A DNA stretch of 64,000 bases from positions 215,079-279,078 of the forward strand of contig JAWCQZ010000001.1 of NCBI GenBank assembly GCA_038869515.1. Reading direction: 5' to 3'. Made by a program: the position numbers and the translations under genes. Origin of the DNA: JAWCQZ01 sp038869515 [NCBI: Halobacteria archaeon] (GTDB lineage: Archaea > Halobacteriota > Syntropharchaeia > JACQPP01). Positions 16,914 to 24,367 of the stretch are shown in pieces. The notes under the pieces are model-generated. The model searched no databases. It was not told the origin of the DNA and saw nothing but the letters and a program-made list of their open reading frames with translations. Numbering within the stretch: the stretch's first letter is position 1; each line of letters opens with the position of its first letter.

Positions 16914-18419
16914 TCAGCGGGACGCCTCCTCGAGCCGCTTCCGGACGAAGGCAGGGTCGAGGGAGGAGAGGAACCAGCCGGCCCGGGGGCCCGACTCCTT
17001 CCCCAGGAAGGCCCGGTAGACCGCCCGGAACACCGCCTGGGGGGGGACTCCCGCCTCTCCGGCGACGGTGTAAACCCCGTTGTGGAGGGCTTCCGGGCCG
17101 GAGAGGGCTCCGAGCCGGCCCGCCAGCAGGGCGAGCGCCCTGCGCTCCCCGGGGCCCAGGCCCTGAGCCGCCGCGGGCAGGGCCGGCTGGAGGCTGAATT
17201 TGACCTCCGCGGGGGCCCACCGCTCCAGCCAGTTCCGGGCGCGGCGCGCCTGCGCCTCGGCCGCCTGCGGATCCACCGACCCGAAGCCGCTCCGGGCCAG
17301 CGCCCGGCGGAGGGCGGCGGAATCGGGGGCCAACTGGACCAGGGTCGCCATGTGGCCGAAGGGGACCCGGGCCGGGTCGGGCCCCAGGAGGGCGAGGAAG
17401 GAGGGGTCGTCGAGGTCCCGCATCAACTCGATGCCGGGGTCGAACCGGATGGACTTCCGCGGGGCGGTCCGGGTCAGGAGGGCTCGGAGGGCCGCCGGGG
17501 ACATCAAGTCGAGGAGCTCGCGGGCGGTCAGGGTCCGCCCGGCCGACTTCGAGAGCTTGCCCCCGGAGTCCCCCTTCAGGAGGATGTGCTCGAAGTAGAT
17601 GGGGAAGGGGGGCTCGGAGCCGAAAATCTCGCGGGCGATGCGCACCCCGGTGTCGTGGGAGCCCCCCGCCGCCCCGATGTCCTTCCCGAAGGGCTCCACC
17701 GAGACGCCGAGGAGCTTCCAGCGGGCGGGCCAGTCCACCCGCCACCCCAGTTTCCCCCCGCCCGCGTAGGGGGCGCGCCCGGAGTGGCCGCAGCCGCACC
17801 GGTAGTCGGCGTGGGTGGCGTCGTGGCCGGTGACCGTCGTGCGGTCGAGCCGGCCGCACCCTCCGCAGATGGGCATGAAAGGGCTCCACCCCTCCGGGAC
17901 CTCCCGCGTCGAGACCTCCCGGATGATGCGGGCGAGGTCCCCCCTCCGGTCGAGGGCGGTGCGGACGGCGCTGCTGTAGCGCCCCTCCTTGTAGAGCCGG
18001 TCCGACCTCAGGGGGAGGACGGTCCGAGCGGAGGGGCGCCCCTGTTCGTCGAACCCCTCCCGGACCTCCAGGTCCTCCAGGACGTCGAGGCCGCGGAGAA
18101 AGTGCTCGGCGTAGGAGGGGCAGCACCCTTCCGGGTCCGGGATCTCCGAGAGGGGCTTCCCGATGTGGGCTTCGAAGGAGGGGGGGAGGAAGGGGTAGAC
18201 CTTCCGGAGCGGGTCGTAGGAGTCGGCGATGTAGATGAGCCGGGCGCGCTCCCCCCTCTCCCGGAGCCCGCGGGCCACCGAGTCGGCGATGAGGACCTCG
18301 CGCAGGTTCCCGATGTGGATGGGGCCGCTCGGGGAGACGCCGGTGGCGAGGGTGTAGGGGCCCGGGCGGCTCCTGCGGACCTCCTCGACGACGGGTCCCA
18401 CCCAGTCGGGCAGGGGCAT
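16914..18419 (-). CDS. lysS: Lysyl-tRNA synthetase, class I
   Basis: Archaeal class I LysRS charges tRNA-Lys. Visible are the HIGH-type motif HIGN (residues 35-38), the KMSKS-type motif KLSKS (288-292), two zinc-binding cysteine pairs (CGGC near 185 and CGCG near 208) and the C-terminal anticodon-binding alpha bundle. At 501 residues it is normal in length. ATG 18419 (MPLPDWVGPVV) is preferred over the upstream ATG at 18446, which adds only a Pro/Arg-rich tail. The cognate tRNA-Lys is 5 kb away. Confidence 0.95.
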   Translation of the reverse strand: MPLPDWVGPVVEEVRRSRPGPYTLATGVSPSGPIHIGNLREVLIADSVARGLRERGERARLIYIADSYDPLRKVYPFLPPSFEAHIGKPLSEIPDPEGCCPSYAEHFLRGLDVLEDLEVREGFDEQGRPSARTVLPLRSDRLYKEGRYSSAVRTALDRRGDLARIIREVSTREVPEGWSPFMPICGGCGRLDRTTVTGHDATHADYRCGCGHSGRAPYAGGGKLGWRVDWPARWKLLGVSVEPFGKDIGAAGGSHDTGVRIAREIFGSEPPFPIYFEHILLKGDSGGKLSKSAGRTLTARELLDLMSPAALRALLTRTAPRKSIRFDPGIELMRDLDDPSFLALLGPDPARVPFGHMATLVQLAPDSAALRRALARSGFGSVDPQAAEAQARRARNWLERWAPAEVKFSLQPALPAAAQGLGPGERRALALLAGRLGALSGPEALHNGVYTVAGEAGVPPQAVFRAVYRAFLGKESGPRAGWFLSSLDPAFVRKRLEEASR

Positions 18420-18455
18420 GGGCCCCGGTGGGTGGCGGGGCCTCAAAAGAGTGCG

Positions 18456-18752
18456 CTACCGATCCAGGGAGGCCCCGCACGACCCGCAGAAGCGGCCCCC
18501 GAAGGGCGGAGCGAGGGCGCGGCACTTGGGGCACCTCCGGGCCAGGGCGGGGAGGGCGCTCCCGGCGAAGAGGCCCGCGAGGAACGCGAGGAGGAGGCGG
18601 AGGGGGAGAACGGCGGGGTAGAGGGCGGCCAATGCCCCGAGGAGCGTGGCGAGGAGGAGGGGCGCCGCCGGGGGGCGCGGAGAGGGGGCGCGGGCCGGGT
18701 CCCCCCCCGACCTCCAGAGGAGTTCGGCCCGGTTCCGGCGGGGGAGCCGCAT
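18456..18752 (-). CDS. Small membrane protein with C-terminal zinc ribbon
   Basis: The 98-residue protein has two adjoining hydrophobic segments (about residues 32-48 and 50-66). They are followed by a cytosolic zinc ribbon formed by CPKC and CGSC near the C-terminus. The ATG at 18752 removes a poor N-terminal extension. It is encoded just upstream of lysS. The family is common but functionally undefined. Confidence 0.65.
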   Translation of the reverse strand: MRLPRRNRAELLWRSGGDPARAPSPRPPAAPLLLATLLGALAALYPAVLPLRLLLAFLAGLFAGSALPALARRCPKCRALAPPFGGRFCGSCGASLDR

Positions 18753-18836
18753 CGTTGGAGAGGGGCCACCGCCCACATATCACTTCTTTCGCGGACAGAA
18801 GCGGATTTATCTCCCCCTCCTCGTTGGAAAACCCCG

Positions 18837-19523
18837 ATGAAACGGAGCGGCTCGGGAAAGAGGACCCGGAGGCGGTCCCGTTCCTCCCCCGCCCGCGTCC
18901 GGGACGGGGTGGCCGGGGAGGTGCGGGAGATGGTCTTCCAGAAGTTCGTCGAGGAGGTGGACGTCCTCCAGGACCACCTCGACCGCTACATCGGGCGGAA
19001 ACACTTCGGCTCCCTCTACGTCCTCTTCCGGGCCCTCTTCACCACCATCCGCAAGCACACCCGCAAGGTCTTCGTGGACCAGTTGCGGGCCTTCGTGGAG
19101 TCGGTGGACGAGCCCGTCGGCCCCGCCCTCCTGAGGAGGCTGATGGCCCACGACATCGTGACCCTCTACCTGCGGGACTCCCACCCCGACTACCCGAAGG
19201 TGCGCAGGGCGGCCGAGGAGCTCGCCCTCTCCAACCGGGAGTTCCTCGCGGCCCTCGTGGAGGCGGGGGTGAGGATGGGCGCGGAGAGGTGGCCCGTGAC
19301 CTACGAGGAGTTCCACCGGGCCGCATTCCCCCTCCGCAGCGAGTCGAAGGCCATCCTCATGGACCAGTTCCGGAAGGCCCAGCAGATCATCGACATCGTC
19401 AAGAGGGATCCGAAAATCGTCAACCTCCCCCTCGGGAGGGGGCTCATCCTCGACGTCCTGGAGGAGGGGGTGCGCTACTCCCGCCACCGCATCGACATCC
19501 GCCTGGACGAGATCTACGGCTGA
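18837..19523 (+). CDS. Conserved-looking alpha-helical protein of unknown function
   Basis: The 228-residue protein starts with a basic Ser/Arg tail (MKRSGSGKRTRRRSRSS) and continues as a helix-rich chain (EMVFQKFVEEVDVLQDHLDRY, ...KHTRKVFVDQLRAFVESV..., ...QFRKAQQIIDIVKRDPKIVNL). No cysteine cluster, membrane segment or P-loop is present and I recognise no family. A TATA-like GGATTTAT (18803-18810) lies about 27 bp ahead of the ATG, supporting this start. A family B element follows directly after the stop. Confidence 0.7.
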   Translation: MKRSGSGKRTRRRSRSSPARVRDGVAGEVREMVFQKFVEEVDVLQDHLDRYIGRKHFGSLYVLFRALFTTIRKHTRKVFVDQLRAFVESVDEPVGPALLRRLMAHDIVTLYLRDSHPDYPKVRRAAEELALSNREFLAALVEAGVRMGAERWPVTYEEFHRAAFPLRSESKAILMDQFRKAQQIIDIVKRDPKIVNLPLGRGLILDVLEEGVRYSRHRIDIRLDEIYG

Positions 19524-19525
19524 CG

Positions 19526-19585
19526 GTCTGCAGGGGGAGGGGACAGGGCCCCTCTCCTCCCGTCCACCGGCCCGCCCCCCTCCTC
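19526..19585. repeat. Family B element, copy B7
   Basis: Immediately after the stop of the preceding gene, TCTGCAGGGGGAGGGGACAG with a C-rich complement arm and the end CGTCCACCGGCCCGCCCCCC match the start and end of family B. It is shorter than B1 and B2 and divergent in the loop. Confidence 0.6.
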
Positions 19586-19622
19586 CGAATCTTCATGAGA
19601 GGGCCCGCAGAACCCGATATGG

Positions 19623-21260
19623 ATGGCCGCCGGCCGGCCCGCCCCCCGAGCGCCTCCGCCCGACGGGGGGGCCCACGAAACCCTCTCCGGAATCCCGGTG
19701 AAGGAGCTCTACGGCCCCGCGCCGGGCTTCGACCCGGGGCGCGACCTGGGGGCCCCGGGGGAGTTCCCCTTCACCCGCTCCATCCACCCCGACGGCTACC
19801 GGGGACGGTTCTGGACCATGCGCCAGTATGCGGGCTACGAGGACTCGGCCGAGACCAACCGCCGCTTCCGCTACCTCCTCTCCCAGGGGCAGACCGGCCT
19901 CAGCGTCGCCTTCGACCTGCCGACCCAGATGGGGCTCGACCCGGGGGACCCCCGGGCCGCCGCCGAGGTGGGGCGGGTCGGGGTCTCCGTCGCCTCGCTC
20001 AAGGACATGGAGGGGGTCTTCGACGGGATTCCCCTCGACAGGGTCTCGGCGAGCATGACCATCAACGCCACGGCCCCGCTGCTCCTCGCCCTCTACGTGG
20101 CGGTCGCGGACGGACGGGGCGTTCCGCGCTCCGCCCTGTCGGGGACCACCCAGAACGACATTTTCAAGGAGTACGTGGCCCGCGGGACCTACGTTTTCCC
20201 CCCGGCCGCGTCGCTGCGGCTCACCGCCGACCTGGTGAAGTTCGCGGTCCGGCAGGTCCCCAAGTGGAACCCCATCTCCATCTGCGGCTACCACTACCGG
20301 GAGGCGGGGGCCACCGCGGTCCAGGAGGCGGCCTTCGGCATCGCCTCGGGCATGGCCTACACCGAGGCGTGCCTCGACCGGGGACTGGGCGTGGACGAAT
20401 TCGCGCCCCGGTTCTCCTTCTTCCACTGCGTCCAGAACGATTTCTTCGAGGAGATCGCGAAGTTCCGCGCGCTCCGCCGGATGTGGGCCCGAATCATGAA
20501 GGAGCGCTACGGCGCCCGGAACCCGCGCTCGATGCAGTTCCGCTTCGCGGTCCAGACGAGCGGCGCCGCCCTGACCGCGCAGCAGCCCGAGGTGAACATC
20601 ATCCGGACCACCCTCCACACCCTCGCCGTGGTCCTCGGGGGCGCCCAGTCCATCCAGCTCGCCTGCTTCGACGAGGCGATGGCGCTCCCCACCGAGAGGG
20701 CGCAGCGCATCGCGCTCCGGACCCAGCAGATCGTGGCCCACGAGTCGGGCGTGACGAGCACGGTGGACCCCGTGGGGGGCTCCTACTTCGTGGAGGCCCT
20801 CACCGACGAACTCGAAGCCCGCGCCATGGACTACATCCGGCGCATCGAATCGATGGGAGGCGGCTCGATGCTGAAGGGCTTCCTCAGGGGGGTGGAGGAG
20901 GGGTTCTTCCAGCGGGAGACCGCCGACGCCTCCTGGAGGTTCCAGCGGGAGGTGGACTCCGGGAAGCGGGTGGTGGTCGGGCTCAACAAGTTCCAACTCG
21001 ACGAGAAAATCGCGGTCCCCCTCCACACCACTCGGCCCGAAGTCGCGAAACGGCGGGCCCGCGAAGTGGAGGAGTTGAAGAGATCGCGGGACGGGGCTAT
21101 GGCGGAGCGCGGCCTGGAGGCCCTCCGGAGGGCCGCGGAGGGGGATGGGGACCTGATGGAGCCCATCCTGGAGGCGGTGAAGGCCCGCGCCACCGTCGGG
21201 GAGATTTGCGGGGTCCTGCGGGAGGTCTTCGGGGAGTACCGGCCGAAGGCGGTCTTCTGA
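19623..21260 (+). CDS. mcmA1: Methylmalonyl-CoA mutase, large-subunit catalytic domain (no B12-binding domain)
   Basis: The 545-residue TIM-barrel subunit interconverts methylmalonyl-CoA and succinyl-CoA. Motifs seen are TMRQYAGYEDSAETNRRF, VAFDLPTQMGLD, SGTTQNDIFKEY, SICGYHYREAGATAVQE and FFHCVQNDFFEEIAKF. The Arg in PPAASLRLTAD and Tyr in RQYAGY are the positions that favour methylmalonyl- over isobutyryl-CoA mutase. The separate B12-binding small subunit and meaB-type GTPase, usually nearby in archaea, are not in this window, so the enzyme must be completed elsewhere. It is likely used for propionate or odd-chain/branched amino-acid carbon. Confidence 0.94.
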   Translation: MAAGRPAPRAPPPDGGAHETLSGIPVKELYGPAPGFDPGRDLGAPGEFPFTRSIHPDGYRGRFWTMRQYAGYEDSAETNRRFRYLLSQGQTGLSVAFDLPTQMGLDPGDPRAAAEVGRVGVSVASLKDMEGVFDGIPLDRVSASMTINATAPLLLALYVAVADGRGVPRSALSGTTQNDIFKEYVARGTYVFPPAASLRLTADLVKFAVRQVPKWNPISICGYHYREAGATAVQEAAFGIASGMAYTEACLDRGLGVDEFAPRFSFFHCVQNDFFEEIAKFRALRRMWARIMKERYGARNPRSMQFRFAVQTSGAALTAQQPEVNIIRTTLHTLAVVLGGAQSIQLACFDEAMALPTERAQRIALRTQQIVAHESGVTSTVDPVGGSYFVEALTDELEARAMDYIRRIESMGGGSMLKGFLRGVEEGFFQRETADASWRFQREVDSGKRVVVGLNKFQLDEKIAVPLHTTRPEVAKRRAREVEELKRSRDGAMAERGLEALRRAAEGDGDLMEPILEAVKARATVGEICGVLREVFGEYRPKAVF

Positions 21261-21270
21261 CCGAGGCCGC

Positions 21271-21321
21271 CGTCGGCGCAACGGGCCCCGTTGTCGCAAC
21301 GAACCCCCCGTTGTCGCAACG
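21271..21321. promoter_or_regulatory. Array of three CGTTG-TCG-CAACG palindromes ahead of the PC4-like gene
   Basis: The inverted repeat CGTTGTCGCAACG occurs exactly at 21289-21301 and 21309-21321, with a degenerate copy CGTCGGCGCAACG at 21271-21283. Spacing is 18 and 20 bp, close to two helical turns, and the array ends about 9 bp before the TATA box at 21330-21338. This has the layout of an activator or repressor binding array. Confidence 0.65.
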
Positions 21322-21329
21322 AACCGGTA

Positions 21330-21338
21330 GATATATAA
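21330..21338 (+). promoter_or_regulatory. TATA box of the PC4-like gene
   Basis: GATATATAA stands about 26 bp ahead of the ATG at 21362, giving a leaderless or near-leaderless transcript. Confidence 0.75.
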
Positions 21339-21361
21339 CGAAACGGCGCGAACCTGCGGCC

Positions 21362-21601
21362 ATGGCCGCCCCCACCGAGAAGGAGATCGGCCGCATCGAG
21401 GTGGACCCCAAGTCCGCCATCGTCATCCGCCTCACGGAGTGGCGCGGCAAGCAGGGACTCGACATTCGGATCTACATGGCGAGCGACATCTACACGGGGT
21501 TCACGAAGCAGGGCATCCGCATCCCGCTGGAGCGCATCGACGATTTGAGGTCGATGCTGATGAAAGCGAAGGACGAAATCAAGTCGAAGCCGGGGCTGTA
21601 G
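21362..21601 (+). CDS. PC4/p15-like transcriptional coactivator
   Basis: The 79-residue protein matches the ssDNA-binding PC4 fold: IEVDPKSAIVIRLTEWRGKQG, LDIRIYMASDIYTGFTKQG and IRIPLERIDDLRSML. These follow the family pattern of a curved four-strand sheet plus C-terminal helix, which dimerises to bind melted DNA. Archaeal and bacterial PC4-like proteins are linked to transcription or nucleoid functions. The gene has its own TATA box and an upstream palindrome array. A strong promoter suggests an abundant protein. Confidence 0.88.
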   Translation: MAAPTEKEIGRIEVDPKSAIVIRLTEWRGKQGLDIRIYMASDIYTGFTKQGIRIPLERIDDLRSMLMKAKDEIKSKPGL

Positions 21602-21675
21602 GGCCGCGAGCCGCGTGGGCGCAAGGGCAACAAGCTGGTTTTATAAGTGGGTTCCCGTAAACATGCGAAAATATC

Positions 21676-21834
21676 ATGGTGCTATGCAACTATTGCGGCA
21701 GGAGTAAGCCGGGCGAGGATACGAGGCAACTGACGTTCACCCACGTTCCAGGTCGGCGGGTGCCGATCGTCCTCGTCATGTGCGTGGATTGCCCGCTCGA
21801 CAAGGCCGAGTGGCTCAATCCTTCAACCCGATAA
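21676..21834 (+). CDS. 52-residue zinc-finger microprotein
   Basis: A small frame starting MVLCNYCGRSK contains two cysteine pairs, CNYC (residues 4-7) and CVDC (36-39), spaced as in a zinc ribbon or treble clef. A TATA-like TTTTATAAG (21639-21647) lies about 30 bp ahead of the ATG, which supports expression. The gene begins the lower-GC patch. The function is unknown; the size fits a DNA-binding or adaptor protein. Confidence 0.6.
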   Translation: MVLCNYCGRSKPGEDTRQLTFTHVPGRRVPIVLVMCVDCPLDKAEWLNPSTR

Positions 21835-21895
21835 TCCAGAGAGGAGTGTAGATGAGGTTTGAGTATGCGGTCAAGCACCAGACTGCCGAGCCGAG

Positions 21896-22555
21896 TCATC
21901 GCGTCGGAAAAAGGAGTCCGACCAGACGTGGAATCCACTCCCTGACCTCCCAGCCATAGACTCTGCCGTTTTTATGGACAGGATGCACAAGATCGAGGAA
22001 CTCCCCCTCTGCACACGATCCCAGAATGACACCCGACTTCTCGGCGATGAACTCAAAGAACTCAATCAGTGACGCCATTCTGATTTTTGCCTTCTCGTGC
22101 TCGTAGCCAAATACAATGATGGCCTTGCTCTCCAGAAATCCAGACATCGCAAGTTTAATCGAATCGCTGATTGCGCTCCCGCTGCTGATATAAATCGCCG
22201 GATAGGGATAGAGGAGATCGGTGATCCATTCTTCGGCTTCTTGACCATTGTCTCGGAAGGGACGCACCAGCTTGAACTCGATTGCCCAGCGATTGGGAAT
22301 GACAAGGTCGCATCGCCTTCTCGTCCCGGGATATTGTTTTGGGCCAGAATTTGCATACAACTCTGGTTTCCGCTTGCGAAGTTTATCCAGAGCCCTTCGT
22401 AACGCTTCATCTTCGCCCAGGGGCCCGATGCCAGGCCTGTATTGCGGCTTCGGTTGAGGTCTTTCATCATCCACCCTCTTAAATGCCCATGCGAAGTCGC
22501 TTACGATCTGCCCGAGTGGGTAATCGGATGACATTGAGTAGTTCACACCCTCCAT
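21896..22555 (-). CDS. Predicted PD-(D/E)XK-type nuclease, accessory
   Basis: The 219-residue protein contains CDLVIPNRWAIEFKLVRPF (Asp near residue 82, Glu-Phe-Lys about ten residues later). This is the D-x(n)-(D/E)-x-K core of restriction-endonuclease-like folds. Flanking strands and a C-terminal helical region follow, with no partner methylase or helicase nearby. Its GC content is clearly below that of its neighbours and codon use is mixed, suggesting recent acquisition. The substrate and whether it is active are unknown; a defence or mobile-element remnant is plausible. Confidence 0.6.
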   Translation of the reverse strand: MEGVNYSMSSDYPLGQIVSDFAWAFKRVDDERPQPKPQYRPGIGPLGEDEALRRALDKLRKRKPELYANSGPKQYPGTRRRCDLVIPNRWAIEFKLVRPFRDNGQEAEEWITDLLYPYPAIYISSGSAISDSIKLAMSGFLESKAIIVFGYEHEKAKIRMASLIEFFEFIAEKSGVILGSCAEGEFLDLVHPVHKNGRVYGWEVREWIPRLVGLLFPTR

Positions 22556-22646
22556 AGAGGGGCCAGCTTAGCTCTTGCGGCATCGGGGGCCCGGGCCGAG
22601 GAAGCGATGACGGGAGAATGGGCTGACCGGCCGATGGCTTATTTTC

Positions 22647-22751
22647 TCAGCGGAAGAGTTCCAAGGCTTCCCGGACGCGCTTCCGCGTTTTCGGGTCCAG
22701 CCCGTTCAAGACCCCGACAGCATCGGAGTGGAGCCGGACCTCGAACTCCAT
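22647..22751 (-). pseudogene. Truncated RelE/ParE-type toxin
   Basis: Starting at an ATG that shares a base with the antitoxin stop (TGATG), the frame reads MEFEVRLHSDAVGVLNGL then DPKTRKRVREALELF. It stops after 34 residues, where RelE-like toxins run to about 85-90. The visible part fits the RelE N-terminal strand and helices. The rest, including the catalytic sheet, is missing and I could not find it in another frame downstream, so it is probably inactive. Confidence 0.55.
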
Positions 22752-22939
22752 CAAATCTCGTCGAGAGGGACGAACTTCTCCTTCTCCCCCAGCCGCCGGT
22801 GCTGGCGCTCCATGAACTCCTCGCAGCCGGCGCGCCCCATGAGGCGGTTGAGGATGGCATCGTAGGTCTCCCCTTTGGCCCCGAGGGCCCGGAGCCGGTC
22901 CCGGGTGGCCTTGGAGAGGGGGATGGTGGTTTCGGCCAT
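22751..22939 (-). CDS. RHH-like antitoxin
   Basis: The 62-residue protein MAETTIPLSKATRDRLRALG, followed by a helix with TYDAILNRLM, fits the short ribbon-helix-helix antitoxins paired with RelE or VapC toxins in archaea. It overlaps the truncated toxin by one base. A TATA-like ACTTATAAC (minus strand, about 22950-22960) is close upstream, in line with an autoregulated leaderless cassette. Confidence 0.65.
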   Translation of the reverse strand: MAETTIPLSKATRDRLRALGAKGETYDAILNRLMGRAGCEEFMERQHRRLGEKEKFVPLDEI

Positions 22940-22961
22940 GGGCGGCGCTGGTTATAAGTAA

Positions 22962-23654
22962 TTATAAGCGATTAAATGTTGCGGCCTTTGCCCCGCGTTT
23001 CGAAACGGGGATGGGGCGGGTCGCTGGCCCCGCCACCACCCTTCTCCCCAGCCCCCCGCACGCCCGCCGCACCTCTTCATCGAACTCCCCGCTCCTGCGG
23101 AGCCATGCCCGGACCTCGGCGACCGCCTCCCCCTCCCGTTTCCTCCTGTGCTCCCCGTCGAGCGGCACGTTCCCCTGCAGCTTCTGCTCCCCCTCCAGCC
23201 ACCCCTCCGAGAAATACCAGTCCTTGAACCAGCGGCACCCCGCGCTCCAGAGCAGGAATCCGAGGGGGGTCGCGGGCGGGGGGACGCCGGCCGCCAGCGC
23301 GCGCGCTGTGGTCCGGTGCTCCGCGCTCTCATACTTCACCGAGAGGTGGCCCCCGGGGCCGACGGCCGCCCCGAGGAGGCGGAAGAGCCCCTCGGGCTCG
23401 CCCCCCGAGAGCGGGGCGGGGTCGTAGCGGAACTCCATCCAGCGGCGGATGGGGGGGCGCCCCTCGAAGGCGATGCCGCTCAACACAGGATTCCGCCCGC
23501 CGCCGAGGAGCATCTCGAACCTCTTCTCCTCCGGGAAGCGGCCCGGGCGGACCGAGAGCAGCCGGAGGGCCCGGGTGCCCACCTTGCGACCCTCCAATTC
23601 CCCGAGGGGAGGGGGGAGGGGCGCCGTGCCCGATGCCGATGCGCGGGGGGCCAT
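22962..23654 (-). CDS. DUF1122-like protein (possible GNAT fold)
   Basis: The 230-residue protein has EFRYDPAPLSGGEPEGLFRLL, GGHLSVKYESAEHRTTARAL and FKDWYFSEGWLEGEQKLQG. These recall the archaeal DUF1122 family, which is thought to be acetyltransferase-like. No biochemical function is known to me. The N-terminal 25 residues are low complexity, so the true start could lie further in. The 3' end reaches the antitoxin promoter. It is divergent from the phosphatase gene. Confidence 0.6.
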   Translation of the reverse strand: MAPRASASGTAPLPPPLGELEGRKVGTRALRLLSVRPGRFPEEKRFEMLLGGGRNPVLSGIAFEGRPPIRRWMEFRYDPAPLSGGEPEGLFRLLGAAVGPGGHLSVKYESAEHRTTARALAAGVPPPATPLGFLLWSAGCRWFKDWYFSEGWLEGEQKLQGNVPLDGEHRRKREGEAVAEVRAWLRRSGEFDEEVRRACGGLGRRVVAGPATRPIPVSKRGAKAATFNRL

Positions 23655-23728
23655 CCCTCCACCCCCTCCCCGGGTTTCATGAAATCTGCGATGGGCGATT
23701 TATCCCGGGAGGGGTGCAACGCCTCGGG

Positions 23729-24367
23729 ATGGAGGGCCTCCTCCGCCGCCCCGAACCCTCAAAGACCCGGTATTCCGACCTGTCGGGTTCAGGGCGGCGT
23801 CTCTTCCTCGCCCGCCACGGGGTCACCGAGGAGAACCTCCGGGGCGAAATCCAGGGCCACCGGCCCGGGACCCTCGCCCGGGAGGGACGGCGGTGGGCCG
23901 AGGAGACCGGCCGGAGGCTGCGGGGCGAGGGGGTCGCGCGCATCTACGCGAGCGACCTCGCCCGGGCCCTCGAAACGGCGCGCCTGATGGCGCGGGCGAT
24001 GGGGGGGACCGAGGTGCTCCCGGAGCCCCTCCTGCGGGAGCGGGGCTACGGCGACCTCGAAGGGAGGACGAAAGCGCAGGTGAAACTCGACTACCCCGAC
24101 TTCTACTCCATCGACATGGCCGAGTGCGGGGTCGAACCCCTCGCCTCGGTCTTCGAGCGATTGGAAAAGTTTCTGGCCAAAATCCGCAACGACGGCTCTT
24201 CGACCCTTCTGGTCGTGGCTCACGGCGGGACCAACTCCTACTTGACCAATCTTCTGTTGAGAGAAGGGCGGGTGATGCACCCGGCCCACAACGAGGTCTC
24301 CTGCTTCCGGCTCGACGGCGGGGGGAGGGTGGTGGAGCACATTCCGGCATGGGACGGGCGGCGATGA
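23729..24367 (+). CDS. Histidine phosphatase superfamily protein (phosphoglycerate-mutase-like)
   Basis: The catalytic RHG motif is seen in LFLARHGVTEENLRGEIQGH (His near residue 30), followed by YASDLARALETARLMA, an acid residue in LRERGYGDLEGR and the second His in VVAHGGTNS. This is the full active-site set of the branch 1 histidine phosphatases. ATG 23729 lies about 28 bp after a TATA-like GATTTATC (23697-23704), supporting this start. The stop overlaps thiL by 4 nt, so a metabolite phosphatase linked to cofactor metabolism is possible. The specific substrate is unknown. Confidence 0.85.
   Translation: MEGLLRRPEPSKTRYSDLSGSGRRLFLARHGVTEENLRGEIQGHRPGTLAREGRRWAEETGRRLRGEGVARIYASDLARALETARLMARAMGGTEVLPEPLLRERGYGDLEGRTKAQVKLDYPDFYSIDMAECGVEPLASVFERLEKFLAKIRNDGSSTLLVVAHGGTNSYLTNLLLREGRVMHPAHNEVSCFRLDGGGRVVEHIPAWDGRR

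Noticed and set aside
19623-21260. Isobutyryl-CoA mutase instead of methylmalonyl-CoA mutase
   Set aside because: The Tyr and Arg positions that distinguish the two fit methylmalonyl-CoA mutase, although subunit partners are not visible.
18428-21601. A plus-strand frame of about 1050 codons across the mutase region
   Set aside because: It is a frame shadow of the 18837, mcmA1 and PC4-like genes; only its last 79 codons are real.
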